The translations under genes were made by a program, and so were the position numbers. This document shows, piece after piece, positions 15,559-21,823 of a stretch of 22,425 nt of DNA (position 1 is its first letter; each line of letters opens with the position of its first letter). Under the pieces are notes generated by a model. The model had not been told where the DNA came from, searched no databases, and saw only the letters and a list, made by a program, of their open reading frames with translations. Source of the stretch: Bifidobacterium breve (GTDB lineage Bacteria; Actinomycetota; Actinomycetes; Nanopelagicales; Nanopelagicaceae); the NCBI GenBank assembly GCA_943324025.2, contig CALPKA020000001.1:1-22425 (forward strand), in the 5' to 3' direction.

Positions 15559-16743
15559 TTAATTCTCTTCGTGATCTTCGACTAATCGCGCAGGACGCAG
15601 ACTTGCTGAGCCAAATTTGTTCTTAATTCGATCCACCGCCTTATCGGCTTGCTGCCACCCTGAGGTTCGCTGGCCCAAGACCATCTGATTTATCTCTTCA
15701 TCCTCAACTAGTGAATCAAGGCTTACTCCAACCAGTCTAATTAAGACATTTTCTAAATTAAGGGCTAGATAAAGATTCTTAACTACCTCAAAGATTTCCT
15801 GTGTTCCAGTTATCGGAAGATCTACAGTTTTTGATCTGCTGATTGTTTTAAAATCGGTGAACCTTACCTTGATCGATATCGTGCCAGCGGCAAAACCTTT
15901 CTCTCTCATCCGTTCAACACTTCTCTCAGTCAATCTTAGAAACTCCTTTAAAATCTCCTCCTGTGAATCTAAATCTTGATCAAAGGTTTCAGATGAACTA
16001 ATACTTTTCTCAATATGCTCAATTTCAACATCTCGATAATCCCTACCCCAGGCAAGTTCATAAAGTGAACCTCCACTTGCCTGCCCTAATACTCTAATTA
16101 ATGTGCTGCGCGGTGTGTTTGCAATATCGCCAACTGTTTGAAGTCCCATTTTTGCCAGCTGTTCATTGGTTTTAGGACCAACACCCCAGATCTCTTTAGC
16201 CGCTAGTGGATGCAGAAACTCCAAGACTCTTTCAGGATCAATCTCAAGTAATCCATTTGGTTTACATTGGTTTGAAGCAATCTTTGCGATGAACTTATTG
16301 TGGGCAATTCCAACTGAGCAGGTTATTCCCTCTTTTTGTTCAACTCTTGCCCTTATTAATTTTGCAATAGTTTGGCCATCTCCTAGTAGGCGGCGAGCCC
16401 CAGTAACATCTAGAAATGCTTCATCCAATGACATTGGTTCAACTAGCGGAGTGATGTCGTGAAAAATACTCATCACACTTCTTGAAACCTCTTCATAGCG
16501 AGCCATATCTGGTGAAATAAAAATTGCATGTGGTGCTAATGCTTTAGCTTTATAAACTGGCATCGCAGCTCGGATGCCAAATTTACGTGCTTCATAATTT
16601 GCAGCAGAGACCACTCCTCTTCTACCAGCACCAACTACAACTGCCTTACCTTTTAATTTTGGATTATCTTTCTCTGCAACAGATGCGTAGAAGGCATCCA
16701 TATCCACATGCAAAATGGTCGCAAGTTGTTCGACATCATTCAT
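15559..16743 (-). CDS. dinB: DNA polymerase IV (DinB, Y family)
   Basis: Error-prone translesion polymerase of 394 residues. The palm motifs are intact: HVDMDAFYASV with Asp14 as metal ligand and Phe18 at the steric-gate position, and SLDEAFLDVT with Asp107 and Glu108. YEARKFGIRAAMP (50-62) and the helix-hairpin-helix thumb IWGVGPKTNEQLAKMGL follow. Near the C-terminus QMVLG (353-357) resembles the beta-clamp peptide QLVLGL of E. coli Pol IV and sits where actinobacterial DinB proteins have QLSLD-like peptides. The start at 16743 faces doxX across a 138-bp divergent gap. No clear LexA palindrome is visible there, so SOS control is not supported. Confidence 0.95.
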   Translation of the reverse strand: MNDVEQLATILHVDMDAFYASVAEKDNPKLKGKAVVVGAGRRGVVSAANYEARKFGIRAAMPVYKAKALAPHAIFISPDMARYEEVSRSVMSIFHDITPLVEPMSLDEAFLDVTGARRLLGDGQTIAKLIRARVEQKEGITCSVGIAHNKFIAKIASNQCKPNGLLEIDPERVLEFLHPLAAKEIWGVGPKTNEQLAKMGLQTVGDIANTPRSTLIRVLGQASGGSLYELAWGRDYRDVEIEHIEKSISSSETFDQDLDSQEEILKEFLRLTERSVERMREKGFAAGTISIKVRFTDFKTISRSKTVDLPITGTQEIFEVVKNLYLALNLENVLIRLVGVSLDSLVEDEEINQMVLGQRTSGWQQADKAVDRIKNKFGSASLRPARLVEDHEEN

Positions 16744-16881
16744 AATTTACGCACCACATCAACAAAACAATCGATATTTTTATTGAACACACCTGTAGTT
16801 TAGATCAAATACCTGACAGTAGCCTTTATCTTTATACCTCCGGCCCAATCGGGCGAACACTAACGGTAAGGGTATAAACAA

Positions 16882-17298
16882 ATGACAGACACAATTTTAA
16901 TTATTGGACGGGTGCTTTTTGCACTTCTGTTCATCAGCTCTGGAATCTCACACTTCACAAAGACTTCAGCAATGACTGGCTATGCACAGTTTAAAAAGGT
17001 TCCAATGGCTAAATTCTCTGTGCTACTAAGTGGCGCAATGATTCTGCTTGGCGGAATCTATATTGCAATTGGCTTCTACGCTGATCTTGGTGCGCTGCTA
17101 CTTGCCGTATTCTTAATTCCAACCGCATTCCTAATGCATGCATTCTGGAAAGAGAGCGATCCAACCTCAAAGCAAAATGAGTCAATCGCATTCTTCAAGG
17201 ATCTTTCCTTGGCCGGCGCTGCATTGATCATTTTTGCTCTCCTTAGAGGCGGAGCAGATTTTGGAAGCAATGTAGGAACACTGCTTTTCTTTAGCTAA
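16882..17298 (+). CDS. DoxX family membrane protein
   Basis: 138-residue protein with four hydrophobic segments. The opening ILIIGRVLFALLFISSGISHF is the DoxX signature region, followed by a polar loop with KTSAMTGYAQFKKVP and three more spans. The LIPTAFLMHAFW segment is also typical. The family is broad: some members belong to thiosulfate:quinone oxidoreductase or to redox-stress systems, but most are uncharacterised, so no reaction is assigned. The ATG at 16882 has TAAGGG nine bases upstream. It stands as a single-gene unit, with the divergent dinB gap on one side and a strong terminator 12 nt after its stop on the other. Confidence 0.85.
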   Translation: MTDTILIIGRVLFALLFISSGISHFTKTSAMTGYAQFKKVPMAKFSVLLSGAMILLGGIYIAIGFYADLGALLLAVFLIPTAFLMHAFWKESDPTSKQNESIAFFKDLSLAGAALIIFALLRGGADFGSNVGTLLFFS

Positions 17299-17310
17299 TT
17301 TAAATTAGTA

Positions 17311-17352
17311 AAAACCGCCCTCCTGGTTATTGACCAAGGGGGCGGTTTTTTT
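17311..17352 (+). terminator. Strong intrinsic terminator after doxX-like gene
   Basis: Arms ACCGCCCTCCTGGT and ACCAAGGGGGCGGT pair over 14 positions with one G-U and one mismatch around a short loop TATTG, flanked by AAAA and followed by seven T. It ends the DoxX transcript and lies 37 bp before the permease start, so that gene needs its own promoter or read-through. Confidence 0.9.
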
Positions 17353-17389
17353 CTGCCGTTATTTAGTAAATATGTGGGAGTATCAGGTT

Positions 17390-18139
17390 ATGGAGATTGG
17401 CTTAGTTCTTACCGCACTTGCCAGTGGTGGTTTTATTGGCGCAGTACTTGGCTTTATAGGCGCAGGTGGTGCGATGGTCACAGTTCCTATCCTGCTTTAT
17501 CTATTTGATTTCACTCCAGCTGCTGCCACTACTGCCGCTCTTGCAGTGGTTTTTCTAGCCGCAGTTGCAGGGCTTGGTCCAAAATTTAAAAGTAAAGATG
17601 TATTGGTTAAGGAAGCACTTACGATTTGGTCACTTGGCCTTCTTACCAATATTGGCTTTGGCTTGATAGTTACCAAAATTGCAGATTCAGTAATTTTAAT
17701 TGGGTTTTCAATGGTGCTTCTAGGTGCTGCTTATTCAATGCTTAAGGGTCCAATTAAAGATTCACCTGAAAAGAAGATTCCGGTTTGGGCATTGGTATTA
17801 CTCTCACTTTTGATTGGCTCTTTAACAGGCCTATTTGGAATTGGAGGCGGCTTCTTAGCAATCCCAGTTTTAGTCTTGTTCTTTCATACACCCCAAAACA
17901 AAGCTGCAGGTACCTCCTTACTTATTATCGCCCTTAACTGTTTAACAGCATTTTTAGCCAAGTTTTCAATTTGGCAAGAGATTGATTGGGGCTATCCAGT
18001 AATAATCTCCGTAGCTGCTGTATTGATTGCTCACTACACCTCTAGATTGGCTGCAAAGACACCAACTGTTCATCTAAAACGAGGCTTTGCCTTTTTATTA
18101 ATTGGGCTTGCCGGATTTACTATTTTGGCTCAGATATAA
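17390..18139 (+). CDS. Sulfite exporter TauE/SafE family permease
   Basis: 249-residue membrane protein with about eight spans. It is an inverted duplication, with the glycine-rich signature once as GFIGAGGAMVTVPILLY (about 22-38) and again as GLFGIGGGFLAIPVL (about 147-161). The family exports or imports sulfur oxyanions and organosulfur acids, but substrates cannot be read from the sequence. I chose the ATG at 17390, with GGGAG nine bases upstream. An open frame reaches back to 17330, inside the preceding terminator, and an ATG at 17372 is possible. The aquaporin gene follows after about 22 nt, and the two are probably co-transcribed. Confidence 0.85.
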   Translation: MEIGLVLTALASGGFIGAVLGFIGAGGAMVTVPILLYLFDFTPAAATTAALAVVFLAAVAGLGPKFKSKDVLVKEALTIWSLGLLTNIGFGLIVTKIADSVILIGFSMVLLGAAYSMLKGPIKDSPEKKIPVWALVLLSLLIGSLTGLFGIGGGFLAIPVLVLFFHTPQNKAAGTSLLIIALNCLTAFLAKFSIWQEIDWGYPVIISVAAVLIAHYTSRLAAKTPTVHLKRGFAFLLIGLAGFTILAQI

Positions 18140-18163
18140 ATTTTAATCATCAAGGGGGTAGTG

Positions 18164-18829
18164 GTGAAGAAAAAACGAGCGATCGGCATGGAATTTGCTG
18201 GAACCATGATCTTGGCAATTGCTGTAGTTGGTTCCGGGCACATGGCTGCAAACCTTTCCCAAGATGGTGGAATTAGATTATTGATAAATGCATTGGCCAC
18301 AGCTGTTGGCCTAGCGGTTGTAATTAAGGTTGGTATGAATACCAGCGGTGCCCATTTTAATCCAGTAGTTACTTTAGTGATGGTAATTCTAAAGAAGATT
18401 TCAAATGAAGTAGCTGCCCTTTACATTGCAGCGCAGGTATTAGGCGCAGTACTAGGTGTTGGAGTTGCCAACCTAATTTATGATCAAGATTTTCTAAATC
18501 AATCATCAATACTTCGAGATGGTTCAAATCTGTTGGTCTCTGAAATCTTTGCAACCGCCGTATTGATCTGGATTATTCTTGCATTTGGTAAGAAAGTTGA
18601 GTTGATTGCAATCTACGTTCCAATCTGGATATTTGGGGCGATTTTGTTTACCTCAAGCACCTCCTTTGCCAATCCTGCAATAACAATTGGCAGAGTATTT
18701 ACTAACTCATTTACTGGAATTGCACTTGATTCAGTATTGCTCTTTGTGCTTGCTCAAATTATTGGTGCACTGCTTGGTTTAATATTGGCAAAGAGCCTCA
18801 CATCGGCTGGGAAGAAATCTGATGAGTAA
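18164..18829 (+). CDS. MIP/aquaporin family channel, AqpS-like (arsenic-operon type)
   Basis: Six-span channel of about 221 residues. Numbered from the GTG at 18161, the two half-helix motifs are SGAHFNPVVT (NPV at 67-69) and SFANPAITIGR (NPA at 171-173). The residue after the second NPA, normally the selectivity-filter Arg, is Ile174. Loss of that Arg is a feature of the arsenite-conducting AqpS proteins encoded in ars operons. GTG at 18164 is preferred because AGGGGG lies five bases upstream, while 18161 leaves only two. The gene overlaps arsC by 8 nt, supporting a joint role: ArsC makes arsenite and the channel lets it leave down its gradient. Plain water or glycerol transport is the alternative. 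Confidence 0.8.
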   Translation: MKKKRAIGMEFAGTMILAIAVVGSGHMAANLSQDGGIRLLINALATAVGLAVVIKVGMNTSGAHFNPVVTLVMVILKKISNEVAALYIAAQVLGAVLGVGVANLIYDQDFLNQSSILRDGSNLLVSEIFATAVLIWIILAFGKKVELIAIYVPIWIFGAILFTSSTSFANPAITIGRVFTNSFTGIALDSVLLFVLAQIIGALLGLILAKSLTSAGKKSDE

Positions 18830-19223
18830 GCCATCGGTTTTATTTGTTTGTGTTCATAATGCTGGCCGATCACAGATGGCTGCTGCATTTCTTACTCATT
18901 TAGCCGGTGATCAGATTGAAGTTAGATCCGCAGGATCTGCACCTGCTGACTTAATCAACCCTTCTGTGGTTGAGGCGCTTAAAGAGGTTGGCATTGATAT
19001 TTCAAATGAGACGCCAAAGATTTTAACTACCTCTGCTGTTGAACAATCTGATGTGGTGATCACTATGGGATGTGGAGATGCTTGCCCATTCTTCCCCGGT
19101 AAAAGATATTTAGATTGGGCACTACCTGATCCAGCTGGCCAAGGTGTGGCAGCTGTACGGCCTATTAGAGATCAGATTCGCAAATTAGTCGAAGAACTTA
19201 TTCCAACTTTAATTACGAAGTAA
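18822..19223 (+). CDS. arsC: Arsenate reductase ArsC (low-molecular-weight phosphatase family)
   Basis: 133-residue enzyme reducing arsenate to arsenite in the cytoplasm. The anion loop is CVHNAGRSQ with nucleophile Cys10 and Arg16, the arsenate-reductase version of the CX5R loop. Cys84 and Cys88 in MGCGDACPFFPG are candidates for the redox relay, and the general acid is Asp103 in ALPDPAG. The N of the loop and the GC-x-x-x-CP motif separate it from ordinary tyrosine phosphatases. It could recycle through thioredoxin or mycothiol; the sequence does not decide which. The start lies inside the end of the aquaporin gene (8-nt overlap). No ArsR, ArsB or Acr3 gene is in the window. Confidence 0.92.
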   Translation: MSKPSVLFVCVHNAGRSQMAAAFLTHLAGDQIEVRSAGSAPADLINPSVVEALKEVGIDISNETPKILTTSAVEQSDVVITMGCGDACPFFPGKRYLDWALPDPAGQGVAAVRPIRDQIRKLVEELIPTLITK

Positions 19224-19524
19224 CTGGCTGACCTGACTCAACCCAGGAGATAATTCCACCCAACAAATTGGCGGTTTCAAAACCACTCTCATCCATGATC
19301 GTGGCCGCATCCACGGAACGTTTTCCAGATCTGCAGTAGATCGCGTAATTGCAATTTTTATCCAGAGTCGAGATATCGGCAGTGAAGTATTCAGACATCA
19401 CATCGATATTGATCGCCTCTGGGATGTGGCCTTGGGAAAACTCTTCAGGTGTGCGCACATCAATTACCGCCACATTAGATTTCACAATCTCAGCAGCAAA
19501 TTGGGCAGCATCAAGATTTATCAT
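19213..19524 (-). CDS. Single-domain rhodanese-like sulfurtransferase
   Basis: 103-residue single rhodanese domain. VIDVRTPEEFSQGHIPEAINI (about 20-40) is the CH2A/B region and the active loop CRSGKRS has the nucleophile Cys64, so the catalytic residue is present. No signal peptide is seen, so it is probably cytoplasmic. It is convergent with arsC and the coding ends overlap by 11 nt. Its start is only 21 nt from the start of the divergent hydrolase. Single-domain rhodaneses transfer sulfane sulfur and are often found near redox or metal-stress genes; the actual acceptor is unknown. Confidence 0.88.
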   Translation of the reverse strand: MINLDAAQFAAEIVKSNVAVIDVRTPEEFSQGHIPEAINIDVMSEYFTADISTLDKNCNYAIYCRSGKRSVDAATIMDESGFETANLLGGIISWVESGQPVTS

Positions 19525-19545
19525 TAGAAGAGTAATCTTACCTAT
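19525..19545. promoter_or_regulatory. Compact bidirectional promoter region
   Basis: Only 21 bp separate the rhodanese and hydrolase start codons. On plus a -10-like TAATCT (19533-19538) sits seven bases before the GTG, and on minus TAAGAT (19540-19535) sits ten bases before the ATG. Neither gene has a clear Shine-Dalgarno, so both transcripts may be leaderless or nearly so. The -35 regions would fall inside the opposite gene and are weak. Confidence 0.4.
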
Positions 19546-20334
19546 GTGAAGCTAGCGATTGAAACACATGGTCATGGGCCATCCTTAGTTTTAATCCATG
19601 GCATGGGCTCGGCAGCAACTGCTTGGAAACCGATAATCCCTGAACTAGCAAAACACTTTCAAGTTATTACCGTTGATTTACCAGGCCATGGCCGAACACC
19701 CTACTCCCCAATTCAACAAATGGATCCAATCTCTTTGGCTAAATTAATCATTAGAAACCTTAAAGATATTGGAGTTGAGGAGTTTGACGTAGTTGCTAAC
19801 TCACTTGGGGGTTGGATTAGCTTTGAGATGGCAGTTTTAAATCCTGATTCAGTTAAATCAATTACCGCACTAGCACCTGCCGGACTTTGGCTAACTCCAT
19901 TTACCTCACGTTACCCAGGAGAATTGGCGCTACGAATGATGGCTAGCGGTGTTGAGAAACTAGCACCCTCTCTTTTGAATTACACCTGGGCCAAAAGAAT
20001 TGGGTTTGAAACTGTATCTCCACGATGGAAAGAACTAAGTTATGAAATTTGTTTAGATGCAACAAGTGCAATGGCGCAATCAACCGGATACTTTCCTGCT
20101 TGGGATGCTTTACTTGGCAAAAGGTTTGATAAACAGATCAGCGCTGAAATTCCAATCACTATTATTTTCGGAGATTCAGACCATACCCTGCCTGCCAAGA
20201 CATGTCAGGAGAGATCCCTTGCTCCATCTCACTCTAAATGGGTTATCTTGCCGCAGACCGGACATGCTCCAATGTGGGATAGCCAGCAAGAGGTTATCTC
20301 AGAGATTTTGTTAACCACAAGGGTGTCAAAATGA
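19546..20334 (+). CDS. Alpha/beta hydrolase
   Basis: 262-residue enzyme of the alpha/beta-hydrolase fold. The oxyanion segment LVLIHGMGSAATAW (14-27) is followed by VDLPGHGRTPYSP (43-55), the nucleophile elbow ANSLGG with Ser86, an acid in IIFGDSDHTLP, and the catalytic His in LPQTGHAPMW, so the triad is complete. A small cap domain lies between them. The start is a GTG, since the ATG two bases earlier reads straight into a stop. Its stop overlaps the CrtA-like start by 4 nt, so it heads the carotenoid operon. It could cleave or form esters of pigments or precursors, but the substrate cannot be deduced. Confidence 0.85.
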   Translation: MKLAIETHGHGPSLVLIHGMGSAATAWKPIIPELAKHFQVITVDLPGHGRTPYSPIQQMDPISLAKLIIRNLKDIGVEEFDVVANSLGGWISFEMAVLNPDSVKSITALAPAGLWLTPFTSRYPGELALRMMASGVEKLAPSLLNYTWAKRIGFETVSPRWKELSYEICLDATSAMAQSTGYFPAWDALLGKRFDKQISAEIPITIIFGDSDHTLPAKTCQERSLAPSHSKWVILPQTGHAPMWDSQQEVISEILLTTRVSK

Positions 20335-20993
20335 TTACCGTCATTTATTTTTGGCGAATCAAAAGAATCTATCTACCGTTGGCGATATTAAATATGGCAA
20401 CAAATAAATTCTTATTAAAAGTAATACTTGGCAGAAGTTTTATTAAAATGTTAGGCACTGGTAAAGGTGAGAGCTTTACTCCCAAAGATGCAGACTCATT
20501 TCGTTGGGGAATTTTGATTACGACCAAAGAATCCAACATTAAGAAGTTTGATTCTTCATTTGTGATTAAGCTTTGGCAAAAAATTGCTCGCTCGCAATAT
20601 AGAGCTGTGTTAAGACCAATTTCATCACACGGAGTATGGTCAGGACAAACTCCTTTTGAAAGTGAAAAATTTGAATGGAATGGCAAAGTTGCTGCAATTA
20701 CAAGAGCGAGAATTGTTTGGTCAAAGAATCTACAATTTTGGCGTGCAGTGCCACCAGTTACTGAAAGTTTGCATAAATCTGCTGGCCTAATAAGTGCCAT
20801 TGGTATTGGCGAAGCCCCGATCGGACTTCAGGGTACTTTTTCTCTTTGGGAGAATTCCCAAGCCCTGAAGCAGTTTGCATACCAAGGTCAGGCTCACCTA
20901 CAGGCAATCGCAGCCACTGAAACCAATAAATGGTATTCCGAGGAGTTGTTTGCTCGGTTTGCAGTGATACAGGAGCAGGGCACACTCGACTGA
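20331..20993 (+). CDS. crtA: CrtA-like carotenoid C-2 oxygenase (spheroidene monooxygenase family)
   Basis: 220-residue protein that I match by memory to spheroidene monooxygenase CrtA. Shared landmarks in order are GTGKGESFTP (42-51), the block VWSGQTPF (102-109) matching the WSGQSPF of purple bacterial CrtA, TRARIVWSKNLQFWRAVP (about 124-141), IGIGEAPIGLQGTFSLW (157-173) and the C-terminal WYSEELFARFAV (201-212). CrtA adds oxygen at C-2 of acyclic carotenoid ends, giving 2-keto groups in purple bacteria; a related flavobacterial enzyme is a 2-hydroxylase for myxol. It overlaps the hydrolase by 4 nt and is followed 17 nt later by cruF. Which product is made here, hydroxyl or ketone, is not readable. 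Confidence 0.78.
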   Translation: MITVIYFWRIKRIYLPLAILNMATNKFLLKVILGRSFIKMLGTGKGESFTPKDADSFRWGILITTKESNIKKFDSSFVIKLWQKIARSQYRAVLRPISSHGVWSGQTPFESEKFEWNGKVAAITRARIVWSKNLQFWRAVPPVTESLHKSAGLISAIGIGEAPIGLQGTFSLWENSQALKQFAYQGQAHLQAIAATETNKWYSEELFARFAVIQEQGTLD

Positions 20994-21010
20994 TGAGGCA
21001 CAATTAGCCC

Positions 21011-21823
21011 ATGTCACTTCGCCAATTTTACCCTCGTAAAAATAGCAGAAGGCAAGTTGCCCCTTGGAAGTTATATTCGCTCTATCTAACTCTTGCAATT
21101 GCAATCGGTCTTCAAATCTCCTATCCACTTATTGATGGTGAAGTTCTAAGAGTTGTCACTATTGCGACCGTTTACTGGGCAGCTGCAGCAATGTTCTTGC
21201 ACGCAATTTTTGCTTATGGAATTGTTTATGCAATTCAGTTTTTATCCATAACCTTCACTTACGCATTAGTAATTGAGCAAATTGGAAGTCGCACTGGCTG
21301 GCCATTTGGAAGCTATGAATACTCAGGAAGTTTGGGATATCAAATATATGGCGTGCCATTAGTTGTCCCCTTTGCATGGGTAATGCTTGCGCATCCAATA
21401 TTTATTGCCGCACGTAAGGTTACAAAAAATTGGGTGTTTTTATATGGCGGGATTGGGATGATGGCCTGGGATCTATTCCTAGATCCACAAATGGTTTCTG
21501 CAGAAAGATGGACTTGGAGCTTTACCGGCTCTCATGTGCCATTTCAGCCAGATATTCCATTATCAAACGCCTTTGGTTGGCTACTAACTGGAATGGGATT
21601 AATGGCACTTCTGAATTTAACCCTAAGAAGTGATCGCAGAAAAATTGGTACGTCAACTTTAGTGCCAGATGCTCTTCTCTTTTGGACATGGTTTGCCGGA
21701 GTGATTGGAAATCTCTTTTTCTTTGACCAACCAGGAGTTGCATTTATCGGTGGGCTTGTTTTTGGTTTGTTTTTACTTCCTTACATTTTCTTATTGCGTT
21801 TTGGTCCGCCTGCCAATAGTTAA
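21011..21823 (+). CDS. cruF: CruF-type carotenoid hydratase (DUF422 membrane protein)
   Basis: 270-residue membrane protein with about seven spans. The family signatures are clear: SRTGWPFGSYEYSGSLG (93-109), GVPLVVPFAWVMLAHP (114-129) and MAWDLFLDPQMV (151-162). CruF proteins hydrate the terminal 1,2 double bond of carotenoids, giving a tertiary hydroxyl at C-1'. Members occur in cyanobacteria (myxol pathway), haloarchaea (bacterioruberin pathway) and actinobacteria. GAGG is 12 bases before the ATG, slightly far. Its stop shares one base with the start of the glycosyltransferase (TAATG), a strong sign of joint function. Confidence 0.88.
   Translation: MSLRQFYPRKNSRRQVAPWKLYSLYLTLAIAIGLQISYPLIDGEVLRVVTIATVYWAAAAMFLHAIFAYGIVYAIQFLSITFTYALVIEQIGSRTGWPFGSYEYSGSLGYQIYGVPLVVPFAWVMLAHPIFIAARKVTKNWVFLYGGIGMMAWDLFLDPQMVSAERWTWSFTGSHVPFQPDIPLSNAFGWLLTGMGLMALLNLTLRSDRRKIGTSTLVPDALLFWTWFAGVIGNLFFFDQPGVAFIGGLVFGLFLLPYIFLLRFGPPANS

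Noticed and set aside
16783-16796. TTGAACACACCTGT in the dinB/doxX gap as a LexA (SOS) box
   Set aside because: Only the GAAC half-site matches; the second half lacks GTTC at the right spacing.
17330-17389. N-terminal extension of the TauE/SafE gene
   Set aside because: It would begin inside the stem of the DoxX terminator; the ATG at 17390 has a Shine-Dalgarno and leads straight into the first span.
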